Of a stretch of 64,000 nt of DNA, positions 1-10,200 are shown piece after piece (positions within the stretch are counted from its first letter, which is position 1; every line of letters begins with the position of its first letter). Source of the DNA: Volvox africanus (lineage: Eukaryota > Chlorophyta > Chlorophyceae > Chlamydomonadales > Volvocaceae); the NCBI GenBank assembly GCA_030268105.1, contig BSDZ01000024.1, positions 806,001-870,000 of the forward strand, given 5' to 3'. The position numbers were made by a program, and so were the translations under genes. The notes beneath the pieces are model-generated. The model worked only from the letters and a program-made list of their open reading frames with translations, made no database searches and was not told the origin of the DNA.

Positions 1-425
1 CGGATCCCGAAAACTCTTACCCCGCTGGATTGGTCCGTATCCTGTCATGCGCATGGTTGGGAATGTGGCTGTGGAGCTTGCATTGCCCGCTGATATGACC
101 ATTCACCCCACGTTTCACGTATCGCTTGTTCGTCCATATCGTGGTACGGAACCCGTCCCTGAGCCTGCTAACGCCCCCGCAGCGATCGAACCAGTTCCCG
201 AGACCTGGATCGCTGGTAAACAGAAGTTTTACGATGTGGAGCGGGTGTTAGATTATCGCGCGCATCGTGTGGGCCGACACCGACGTGCGGACAGTACACG
301 AGTACTTGGTTAAGTGGACAGGGTATACCGACGAGCACAACTCATGGGAACCGGCATGCAACTTCTCACAGGACATGAAACCCCTGCTCGAAGAGGCCCG
401 CAAACGTGCCACGCAAGCCCAATGA
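1..425 (+). mobile_element. Ty3/gypsy chromovirus polyprotein C-terminus (broken)
   Basis: This is the end of a retrotransposon polyprotein: the integrase C-terminal segment (HPTFHVSLVRPY, about 100-145) followed by a chromodomain (EYLVKWTGY ... SWEP, about 300-350) that ends at a TGA at 423-425. The integrase tail is in one frame, which stops at 313, while the chromodomain is in another, so a single-base frameshift lies between about 250 and 290 and the copy is defective. In this family the chromodomain guides integration to particular chromatin. The element enters from the left edge, so gag, protease and RT are not visible. A purine-rich tract at 470-480 marks the start of the 3' LTR region. 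Recognition of the chromovirus family is secure; the exact clade is not determined. Confidence 0.85.
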
Positions 426-484
426 CCCCTGCAGTCGATGCTGTATGATGCAGCGAGGACGCTGCATACGGGAGGGGGGATAAT

Positions 485-1078
485 TGTTGTGCTACGGTTA
501 GTTTCCCGCCGATGCGTAGGTCGATGTGATCCTACAAGGCGAAGTGCTATTGTGATGAATACATTGCATATGAATGAATCTGCATGATATAAATGTATTC
601 GTGTACATTTATATATGCATTTGGCATGTTGTCATTATCCATCGCGACATCGCATCATGGCAAATCCGCCTAGCATGCATGAAAGCCCGAAGCATGGAAG
701 TGCGCGTTATGCTCGTGCTACGAAACGATAAGTAATATTATCTGATATAATATTACTTCATTAAAGCACACGTTGAGAGCGCCGCACTCGTCACGATGCA
801 TGCCCTGCAACCGGATATCGTTATCCGGACCCTTGCATCATGCGAATGCCGGAAAGGCTTATACGTTGTTATGCGTAGACATCGCCTATACGCAGTAGGG
901 TTGTCACATCTAGGATCGGCCTCCTAATGTGAATCGTACGGCATTGCGATGCTGCGAGTATAACAGATGCGAGGACGGCTAAGCAAGATAAGACATTCGA
1001 TACCGGAGAACACTCGTGTGTTCTATATTACTATTGCTATACGCTATTCTACTTAGCCCGAGCTAAGCCTGAACTTCG
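485..1078 (+). mobile_element. Probable 3' LTR of the Ty3/gypsy element
   Basis: Non-coding sequence that directly follows a polypurine tract (470-480) downstream of the chromodomain stop. It starts with TGTTGTGC and holds AT-rich stretches plus a perfect palindrome CCGGATATCGTTATCCGG near 812-829. The left end is placed by the polypurine tract. The right end is a guess, because the 5' LTR lies outside the window and no target-site duplication can be checked. Confidence 0.45.
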
Positions 1079-1164
1079 CTAATCACCGCCGCGTGATGAT
1101 TGCTTGCTTCCGGCGCTGACGGCGATTTCGTCCATTGCATCGTTCCGATCTGTAAGACTGTAAG

Positions 1165-2190
1165 TTATATCTCTCTTCGTCTTGAAGTCTTCCGCTGTCT
1201 CTGTTTGCTCTCGCTTGCCTTGCTGTACTTGCAAGTGCTCGCGCATCGGTGTCGAAAGTCTCCAGACGTGCAGATACTTATGAGCAAACGCGAACGAGAG
1301 GTACAACACTTCCAGAGCCGAATGTAGAGCAGCACATGGCCTAGCAGCCGAAAGGAAAGCGCCAGCAATGTTTCCAGCCTCGGGTTGTTCATGCCAGCGC
1401 CTCCCATGTAGACACTCACCAATCCAATGAACCAGAAGAAACCCACCCAGGCCACCAGATAGGTGTTCGTGATCAGGAAGGTCAAGGAGGGAAGCCACCA
1501 GAAGCCAGCCAACCAGGCAGACATACCCACAGCAGCACCAAGAACGGAACATCCCTGCAGACACAGCGTTATCCTGCAAGACAGCACATATGACGCACAC
1601 CTTATTGAAGCGATAGATTGATGCCTTCCAGCCATCACGCACGTTTATGGGATGGAGGTAAATTGACAACCAGGCATATAACGATGGCCTCGGCACTGAG
1701 GTGGACCTCCGCATACTATTTACACACGATGTGGTGCACAACACATGCTCCGCAAACTCAGGTTGGTGCGTCATTGTGTGCGCAACATGGTGCACCAGGC
1801 GCACTGGGTCGTACACGCTCAGATCAAAATCATTGTTCCCATCCATCCATCCATCCATCCATCCATCCCGTGCATGTGCAACATTCCAGCGCACATACCT
1901 GAGCCAGCAGAAGACGATCATCCCCATCATCAGGCCGACGACCAAGCCTCCTCCAGTTACCCTGATAGCCATGGACTTGGACGTCCAGTTTGCACACAGG
2001 ACCAACACACATCCCGCCAGGACGGTGCCGACCATAGGGAAGTTCACCTCATCAAGCACCTTCTTGATGACACTTCTTGAACAGTTGTCCAGCTGCGTGC
2101 AGGGTATGCATTCATTCAAGAAGCATTCATTCAAGAAGCCTATGTATATACCTGCAAGCACAAAGCAGATAAGAAGCCCAGCTGCCGCGT
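1165..2190 (-). CDS. Unrecognised multi-pass membrane protein, 3' exons
   Basis: At least two exons read on the minus strand: about 2190 down to 1899, then 1573-1165, ending at TAA (1165-1167). The donor after CTGGCTCAG (1898) and the acceptor TTGCAG at 1574-1579 join in phase (LR-ITLC). The protein is strongly hydrophobic with about five or six membrane helices: one near AAAGLLICFVLAGIYIGF, one near MVGTVLAGCVLVLC, one in GGGLVVGLMMGMIVFCWL, and others in exon 2 (around WLAGFWWLPSLTFLI and LVAWVGFFWFIGLVSVY). It ends with a Lys/Arg/Ser-rich cytoplasmic-type tail. The intron holds an (ATCC)n tract at 1841-1868. The 5' exon(s) are not found; they may have been displaced by the transposon complex that begins at about 2290. 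I do not recognise the family. Confidence 0.55.
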
Positions 2191-2289
2191 GTCTGACTGG
2201 TGAGCTGCACTGTGCCTTAAGCCTTTTAAGAGACCAGTACCAAAGTCTCAAGCAAGCATGTTACAAAAGCAAGCGGTATGTTACAAAAA

Positions 2290-2454
2290 AGTGTTCAGTG
2301 ACAGCAGCATTTTAGTGAACCTACTTGAGTCCTGATTTAGAGAATATTTTTATGGCTAATAATCTTAACCCTCTTACCCTCACAATGTGGGCCATCGTCA
2401 TCTTGACTTTCTTGTGTGTCGCTGATGTGCACATGGGCGCAAGCTTTGGTCCTC
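2290..2454 (+). repeat. Inverted repeat arm, left copy (signal-peptide-like ORF)
   Basis: About 165 bp that recurs in reverse complement at 6083-6240 with a few differences. Each copy contains an ATG (2352 here, 6177 on the minus strand in the other) opening a short ORF that begins MANNLN and continues with a hydrophobic stretch (MWAIVxLTFLCVAD), like a signal peptide. The two arms bracket the whole Copia-containing block, which suggests an inverted duplication of a host segment or family member. Confidence 0.75.
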
Positions 2455-2945
2455 CAGCGCACAAGCGAAGTGCTGGCGTCAGCTGGTGTCAGTGGATTGC
2501 TCTTGTCAAGACTCTTCAACATCTGGAGCCCGACAATTCTGAAATCGAGGATTTGTGTTCGGCTTGAGTTTGCCTCCACTGGCGGCTGGGTGCTTCATTT
2601 TGTTGAGATTTGGCCTGACTTCCTGAGATTACTGTCTTAACATTTGCTATTCTCAGTAAGATCTAGGTCTTGCCTCATTAGGCATTTTCTGTCTTGGTGT
2701 CATGGCATTTCTGTCATCAGGCAAGAACTAGATTCTACTGAGAATACCAAATGTTAGGGCAGTCATCTAAGGAAGTCAGGCCGAAACTCAACAAAAGCAT
2801 GCACCCAGCCGCCAGTGACGGCAAATTCAAGCCGACGGCCGACAGAAGACTGCTAGACGTCGATTTCAGCATTGTCAGGCTCCAGATGTTGACGAGTCTT
2901 GACAAGAGCAATCCGCTGACACCAGCACTTTGCTTGGGCGCTGGA
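2455..2945. repeat. Imperfect palindrome (fold-back), ~190-bp arms
   Basis: The arm at about 2455-2640 is matched in reverse complement by about 2752-2945; for example GGATTGCTCTTGTCAAGACT near 2495 pairs with AGTCTTGACAAGAGCAATCC near 2893. The centre, near 2697, carries its own tighter terminal inverted repeat (2637-2665 with 2730-2758, each including the heptamer TACTGAGAATA or its complement). The arms are diverged, so this is not an assembly mirror artefact. Confidence 0.8.
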
Positions 2946-3455
2946 GATTAAAGAGGCCCAGGCTGCGACTGCGAGGGAGATTATTAATCTAGCCGCAGCC
3001 CTCTGACGGTCTGGACGAGATAGGAAACCGGTGGTGAAGTACAACCCGTCGTACATCCCGTGTTACCCCGAACGGGTTACCACGGCAACCATCAACACTC
3101 TCATTGAGCCATCATCATATGAGGAAGCGATAAAGACACCGCAGGCAGCACACTGGCAACAGGCCATGGAGGACGAGATTTCATCCCTCCAGCCGCCAGG
3201 TCCCCTGCTGGTGGAGGGATGAAATCTCGTCCTCCATGGCCTGTTGCCAGTGTGCTGCCTGCGGTGTCTTTATCGCTTCCTCATATGATGATGGCTCAAT
3301 GAGAGTGTTGATGGTTGCCGTGGTAACCCGTTCGGGGTAACACGGGATGTACGACGGGTCGTACTTCACCACCGGTTTCCTATCTCGTCCAGACCGTCGG
3401 AGGGCTGCGGCTGGATTAATAATCTCCCCCACAGTCGCAGCCTGGGCCTCTTTAA
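2946..3455. repeat. Second palindrome carrying duplicated Copia sequence
   Basis: The arm at about 2949-3190 repeats, in opposite orientation, the Copia coding sequence at about 3215-3455 (the region with YDPSYIPCYPERV and YEEAIKTPQAAHWQQAMEDE). The centre lies near 3200, exactly where the Copia ORF stops at the start of its reverse transcriptase module. The structure looks like a template switch or fold-back that replaced the RT-RNase H half of the element. Confidence 0.85.
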
Positions 3456-5821
3456 TCTCCTCCCCATGGCGCTCATCATCACCGTCGCCGCTTAACTCCC
3501 CCGAATCTACAGCAGGGTTTTCCTTGTTCTCGTCATCGTCATCTTCATCCATGTGAGCCTCCTTGCTCCAGGGAGTAGGGCAGACTTGCCCGGGACACAC
3601 TCATCAAACCGAACATTGCAGGTGAAGACAACTCTGCGTTTTTCTGGCAAATATACGCGGTATCCCTTTCCTCCATGCTCGTAACCTACGAAGATGCCTT
3701 TCATGCTGACCGCATCTAACTTATTGCGGAACTTGCATTCTGTGTAAGCCCACGCGACACAATCAAAAACCCACAGTATGGACACATCAGGTTTGAAGCC
3801 GTGAAATAACTTATGTGGTGTAGCATTGCTGCCACTGACCGGCGAACAATTGCAAACTGCACACACCGTCGCCATAGCTTCAGCCCAGAAGTCCTGCCCT
3901 AAGCCAGAATCCTGCAACATTGCACGGACCTTCTCTAGTAATGTGCGGTTGAGGTGCTCCACACGGCCATTCTGCTCAGGGGTGTATGGGACGGTTGCAT
4001 TGTGTAGAATCCCCTTTTCCCCAAAGAAGCCGTGCATGTGGGCATTGATGAATTCCCACCCACGATCGGATTGCAGTTCACGCACACGCTGCCCAGTCTG
4101 GGTCTCCATCAGTGTGAGCGCTTCCTTCACCACTCCCAGGACCATGTCCTTGGAAGCAACCGGTCGCACAAGCGAGAAACTTGAATACTCATCCAGGAGT
4201 GTGACCACATATCTTGCACCACCCAAGGATTTAACTGACATTTCGCAGACGTCTGAATGCACACGTTGCAAAATGGAACTGCACATGCTGCCTGATGGTG
4301 GATGTGATGCACGTGTTTGCTTGGCTCTGATGCATGGCTCGCACGTCCGTTTCCCCTCAATGGCTTTCTCTACTTGTGCCGCACTAAGGGGCAAGCCTTC
4401 GGTCATTTCCTCTTTTACGAGCCTGCTGAGGCCATCATGGCCCAAATGTGCGAACCTCCGGTGCCACAAATCAACAGACTCCTCCAGCACAGCAACTGAC
4501 ATCACCCTTTCCCGGTGTGTCGCCGTGCACAGATTCATGTGATATACTGCGCTCTCTCCTGCTTGATATCCCATCATGATGATGGTTTAGTGCCTGTCGT
4601 TATTCTTCTTGCTTGACACAGCAACACCACCTTCCGCTATGTCAACTCTGCAACCCTTTTCGTCCAGTCGCCCTAGGGACAGGAGTCTGTGTCCCAAACC
4701 GGGCACGTACCAGACGTTTTCAACAGTTATATCATATTCCTCTCTGTACACAGTCGACACAAACAGAACCCTGCCGTAACCTAGGGTGCGCCGTTCTACT
4801 CCAAATGCACCGACCATGACTGGTCCGTCGTTCACTTCGACGTAATCTGTCAGATCCTCGATGCAATCCGTGCAGTGACGTCCAGCTCCACTATCCAGAA
4901 GCCATTGTCCCTTGGATTCTATGTGGTGGCGCAGTTTGTTAACTGCACTGTTGTCTTTGGCGACGTCCAGGGTTAGCAAGAATGCATTCCTCCGCCCATC
5001 GTTGCTCCTGTTGCCACCGCCACCACTGTTGCCGTTGCCACGGTTGCCACCGTTGCCACGGTTGCCACCATTGCCGCGGTTGCAGCCGTTGCTGCGGCCA
5101 CCACCTTGTTGCCCCGCCAGATACTGGGGGCATTCCTTCTTGATGTGGCCCACGCCGCCACACTTCCAGCACGTTGGTGTGGACCCTCCATCATCCCGCG
5201 ACTGCTGTTGCCGCGACTGTTGCTGTCTCGGCTGCTGTTGTTGTCGATGGCCACCGCCGGATGGCGTTCCTTGATCCTCTTCTTTACCAAGTATTTTCAG
5301 CTCAGTGGCCTTGAGCGCAGGAGCGATGGTCTTGACTGTCGCCTCGTGGAATTTTGCAGCCGCCGACAAGATGGCGCAGGTCATGTCGTATGCTGGAGGT
5401 AGTCCCATCATGATGTTGGATACAATGATGCTGTCGGGTACGTCGAAGCCAGTTGCCTTCAGAATCTCGACATATTCGCTGGCCCTGCGAAGGTAGTCGT
5501 CGATGCTCTCTGTGTCCCGCTTCTTGATAGTGGAGAGTTTGGCGTTATACTCCTGTTGCTGAAGAGACATTTGTTTGACAAACATAGTCTTCAGGAGGTC
5601 CCATCCGGCCGCCGCAGTGGTAGCTTCCTCGATCTCCTTCAGGAAGTCGTCGCCGACCATAGTGCACAGCGCCGTCTTCGCATCTTCGGCTTTATCACCG
5701 GCCGAAATGGGTCTGTCGGTATTCTCGCTCCACAGCTTCTCCTCAGGTGCAGCTTAGCTCGCCGCGACCATCGGACGTAGTCCTTGATATCCTTGAGCGA
5801 GTCGCCCTTCCACTTTCCCAT
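3181..5821 (-). mobile_element. Copia-type retrotransposon: gag, protease, integrase; RT deleted
   Basis: Order on the minus strand is gag, protease, integrase, stub of RT, which is the Ty1/Copia order. The gag ATG is at 5821 (MGKWKGDSLKDIKDYV), and a frameshift near 5760 leads into the main frame. A zinc knuckle CWKCGGVGHIKKEC, the aspartic protease motif LLDSGAGRH and a PGLGHRLLSLGRL segment follow. A single in-frame TAA at 4587-4589 splits gag-protease from integrase. Integrase has its HHCC site (WHRRFAHLGH ... CEPC) and DDE residues (HSDV, QSDRGWEF, NGRVEHLNR). Another frameshift near 3590 leads to an acidic linker and to WQQAMEDE...GTW, the beginning of the RT module, after which the element ends in a fold-back. 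RT and RNase H are missing, so the copy is dead. It is probably related to Osser of Volvox, judged from memory of that family, not from a comparison. Confidence 0.93.
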
Positions 5822-5899
5822 GTTAGTCAGGCCCTAAAACAAGGTGCCACTCAAAACCTGAGTCTGCTAAACCGCAGTGACTACTCGCGCTATGACTGC

Positions 5900-5914
5900 G
5901 CGGGGCTCATAACC
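5900..5914 (-). promoter_or_regulatory. Putative primer-binding site matching tRNA-Met anticodon arm
   Basis: The minus strand reads GGTTATGAGCCCCGC just inside the LTR. It is complementary to the CAU anticodon loop and stem of a tRNA-Met (GGCTCATAACC) rather than to a tRNA 3' end. Priming from an internal tRNA-Met half-molecule is known for Drosophila Copia. The match is read by eye. Confidence 0.5.
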
Positions 5915-5917
5915 TCT

Positions 5918-6076
5918 TGAACTTTCCCTAAGTACCGGGACAGGAGAGCCGTTGGGATATCAGTATATCTGTGACATTACATGGAAGAGGCATACCGAGT
6001 TAATGGAGACTGTCCTAGTAACGGCGTTGTAGTTCCTTAGCTCCGAAACCCAGATGTTCTGGTCGTTAGATTAACA
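5918..6076 (-). mobile_element. Probable 5' LTR of the Copia element
   Basis: On the minus strand the sequence begins TGTTAATCTAACG at 6076, exactly where similarity to the host inverted repeat stops, and ends TTCA at 5918, three bases before a putative primer-binding site. This gives an LTR of about 159 bp. Only one LTR is present, because the other end is rearranged, so the boundaries are inferred. Confidence 0.55.
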
Positions 6077-6082
6077 GAACCA

Positions 6083-6240
6083 AAGCTTGCGCCCATGTGT
6101 GCATCAGCGACACACAAAAAAGTCAAGACGACGATGGCCCACATTGTGAGGGTAAGATGGTTAAGATTATTAGCCATAGGAATATCCTCTAAATCAGGAC
6201 TCAAGTAGGTTCACTAAAATGCTGCTGTCACTGAACACTA
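6083..6240 (-). repeat. Inverted repeat arm, right copy
   Basis: Reverse complement of 2290-2454. The MANNLN ORF starts at 6177 on the minus strand and runs directly into the Copia LTR at 6076, so the retrotransposon interrupted this copy about 100 bp after its start codon. Confidence 0.75.
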
Positions 6241-7255
6241 TATAGGAGTATAGGAAGATCTTTAACAAAAGTCGCGTATCATATGGAGCGAAAACGCAAA
6301 TTTGCTTGTGGGAAATCAAGAGCTGCAAGAATGATTGTTATGAATTGTTTTGGGAAGCTTACGAAAGGCCATACGATTCCACAGAGCTTTATGACAGCAG
6401 GGGTATAGACTTGTTACATGTCTGACGCAGAGCAACTTTGGGTGCGGGCACAATGTCAAGTTGTATTATTCGACTGCACCGCCTTTCTACAATACACCAG
6501 GTTGGAGCAAAGCCGGGCAAAAGCATGCTATTCCAACTTTGCAACTGCTCTTGTGGACACCTTTTTCATTTGGTTCTCCGTGAACGGAAGAGCGCATTGG
6601 TTTTGCCAGCCTAGTCATGGGTCAGAGTCCAACAGTGCTCGAAATAGGACCAACTACCTGGGCTCGACACAAGTTATTCATAGCATCTTTTGAATATGGG
6701 TATATCGGAATGTGACCCTTGGCTAATGGACAATTTACATTTCTTTTCTTTATCTGCCTGAATGTCTCAGTAATTTTCCAGTTTAATTGTCTTGGCGTTT
6801 GCCTATTCTCCTCGTCCCCTGGGCCGCCCACCCAGCCCTATTTAATCCTTCGCACCTCACTATTGCGAGCAAGCCGGTAGTTCGAGGCCCTCGTACCGTA
6901 TCGTTTATCGTTCGTTACAGCTACAGGCCCCCCCCGGCAGAGCACCTTTCCGGCTCCTTGCGTCCGTTTCCGCAGCCACACACTACTCGAAGAGGTCCAG
7001 AGCGCCGTTAAGCTCGAAGCCCCCCTCTCGGACCCCCCCACACCGTCTTCATGTCACAAGTGCAGAATATGCGAAATATAAACAACGCAATAGGATTTAA
7101 AAGCACAATCGAGGATGCAAGATTAGCTATTTTTGCTGTACATTAACTTGCGCCGTACATCGCTCATGCTTAATGCTTGGTGCAATCCAATATCAATAAA
7201 AGCAAGCATGGGAAGCTTCACCATAACCTTCACCTTGACCTTCGCCTTCACCCAT
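6241..7255. other. Intergenic, includes 3' UTR of the PC4 gene
   Basis: No convincing coding region. TTACA at 6915-6919 and again near 6735 are TGTAA on the minus strand, the volvocine polyadenylation signal, and could end the transcript of the upstream PC4 gene. The short ORFs here have no recognisable features. Confidence 0.4.
6915..6919 (-). terminator. Possible polyadenylation signal TGTAA for the PC4 gene
   Basis: TGTAA on the minus strand about 340 nt after the stop codon at 7256. It is the usual volvocine poly(A) motif, but another copy exists near 6735. Confidence 0.3.
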
Positions 7256-10200
7256 TCATCGCCCGGCCTGCGCTTGCTGCAGCGCGGCGTTGATGGCAGG
7301 TGCACCTGCCACACACGCGGCCCACTGTGCCGGGCTCATGTTGAGGCCTTTATGACCAGGGACCAGCTCGCCGCCACCCTTGTCGTAGTACTCCCGTACA
7401 CCGACGTACGTCACACCCTTAAATTCACTGAGTGAAACACGGCGCCTGATGGGTGGGGTGGGTGAGGAGGGGGAGTACGACAGGAGGCGATCAGACGCTC
7501 AATGCGCCGAAACCAACAACAACCCTCACCGGGAAATCTGCTGGATTTTGAAATGGGAAGGAAAGACGCGCACACACGCACACACACGCGCCCGCACGCG
7601 AGCGCCCACACACGAAAACATATTGTTCTGAGGGAGGACTACAGGAAATGTTTAGTCGGTATGATGGGTGAAGCACAAACTACGATATGGATACGGTGAT
7701 TGAGGAGCCGAGCGAAACGGAAGTTGAAGTTAAACCTGGCTAAGCGAATACGAGAACGAGGGGCTGGAAGAGCAAGGTGGAGAGCGAGAAAGAGAGAGAT
7801 GATGACGTGGGTGAAGCCGAAGAACTACGCAAATCGTGGTTCTTACTGCTGTATTGAAGTACACAAATTACTACTTTTACGAACCGCCGTATGGCTGGAC
7901 AAATGTGACTTGGACAAATGGGGTTCGGGATTGGTTGACGTGCTGCCCACTGAAAGTGGTATGCCCCCTGTCTCCTCATTCCACGCACATTCCGCTCAGC
8001 CGCAGGCAGAAGCCCATGTCTTTATGTGTTAGAGCTGCGTCCACATCGTGGAGGTGACTGGAGAGGGTAGCCCAGTCCGGGGGGGACAGTGCGATGCCCT
8101 TCTTGCCTGTGTATGAGTTGAGGCGGGTGCAGAGGCGTTGGACGATGCGTGAGAGGGAGGGGGTGCGAGTGCTGCAAGGGGTGCGAGGGGTTGTGCCAGC
8201 ATGTGTATGTCACCACGGAGACGGTGTAAGCGGCCATCAGCTAGTTTGAAGATGTGGAGCGACACAGGAGGGGAGGGGAGAGGAGTGGATGCCGATATCC
8301 GGGATGATAATGCTGTTGTTTGGTGTCTTGACAGCCAGCGGGTGTGTCATTGTTAGGGACCCCTCCCAGTCCGCCCTCCAAAACCTGAGCCCCCCTTGCC
8401 CTCCCCCACCCTCCATCTCACCCGGCAGCATCTCGCCATTTTTCTGATTTTTTGGGGGAAGGGGAGGAGGTATTCCAGCATACACCGGGCCGTTAGGGCG
8501 GGGGAGGCACTTACTGAGGTAATTAGATTCTTAGGTAGGAAGGTAGGTGCGTGTGTTTGACGTTGATGAGCAGGATCCATTTACGAATTTGCAAATACGA
8601 CTTCAAGGCAAGAGATACACCCGAGTACTGCAGAAGAGGTGTGAATCGTCGCGGGCGTCTCGGACATCTCACGGTATGTTTGACTCCTGCCGCCGTGCAG
8701 TGTACGGCGGACATGAGGCCGTGTGGTGCCCGGCAAAGCACCTCCGTATATATTCCGGGTAGTTCCAGGCATGTGTGCGGCGGCTCTGAAACCCTAGAGG
8801 CTCAACATGACCCGGCGACGTCGTACCTTGCCTCTGCACCTGAGAAGAGACACTCCCGACGTAAGTCACTCGTGACTCCCTACAGAGACTCCCTGCCACA
8901 TTGGGCACTCAAGACTGCTGCAGCTTTCAACTAAGAGCGACAGCATTCCGTTCCGGTTGGATTCGGTTGGGTTCCGTTCGTTTTCCATAGGTTTCGCTCT
9001 TTCTCGGCCCCCGGCCCCTTACCTCGTAGAACTCCCTCAGGTCCACACTGAGCCGACCTTGGAATCTGCTAATCGACAACCGTTTATTGCCGCCCAGATC
9101 AACCACCTCCTGGGGAGGGGCACCAGGGCCGCCAGCGCCGCCAGCGCCGCCAGCGCCGCCACCGGTGGCTGTGGCGGAGGGCGCTGGGGCAGCAGCGCGG
9201 CTAGCCCAGCCGGAGGGCGCTGACGCTGGCGGAACGTTGGCGTGCGACGGTGCCGCCATGGCTTCCTTCTCTTGCTGCGGTGACAGCGGCGGCGGCAGTT
9301 CCACGTTTCCCCCGGCGGCGGCAGTAATATCTGCGGCTACTGCCAGTAGCGCCTCAGCCTCGGACGGGCTGAGGTTCACACCTTTCTTCGCTGTATATCC
9401 CGTGGTTGCCAAGTGGGGTTGATGGGCACGTCGTAGGGGGGATGGAAGATGATGTTGAATGAAAAAAACTCGAAGTTGGAGGGTAACGGAATCAGGATTT
9501 GGGTTTTAAACTGTGCTGGTCCAACCAACCCTTCACAACCACCCACTATCTCAGTCCTATGTCGTGACGCCCAAAAGGTTGACCTGCTAACCGACCCACG
9601 GGTCACCCGTTATTCCTTACAAAAGCATTCACGCATGGGTCAGCCCCACGAATCCAGATCCAGATTCCAGATCCACGGACGCAACAAGGATGTATCCCTA
9701 CCTAAACACGAAGTCAACCACCAAGACGTTCCTCTGGCCCCCCCCCTTTTGTCTGCCCCGCGCACACACACACACACACACATGGCAGCAGCTGGCCGTC
9801 CTTCTCGTAGTATTCCCGCAGCCCCAGGTAAAAGGTGCCCCTGCGCGGGGGGAAGGTGGGGAAATCGAATAATACGAATACTGAATGCTGATACTGAAGG
9901 AACGAGGACTAACCACTGTGAAGGTCGGATGATGGCTGACGTCGTCCAAAGCAGGAAAAGTGGAAACGAGCTGTGATGTAAAGACTAGGTAGTCGCCAAG
10001 GCCGCGAATTAAAGGAGTAGAAAGAGGAAGAGAAACCATAATTATGCGTACTATCGGCCTTATTGCTGGCGGCGAAGTGAAAGCCGTGTGGAGTCCGAGA
10101 CGAAGCTGACCTGACCGCTGGCGCTAGCGCTGTCATGCGAGTGCTCCTCCCGACCCACCTACACGCGCCTGAACCCAACCAACCCATCCACCCAACCCGG

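Noticed and set aside
1079..2251. Single 390-codon minus-strand ORF as one uninterrupted gene
   Set aside because: It reads through the (ATCC)n intron and then follows the wrong frame; splicing at 1898/1574 gives a better hydrophobic protein.
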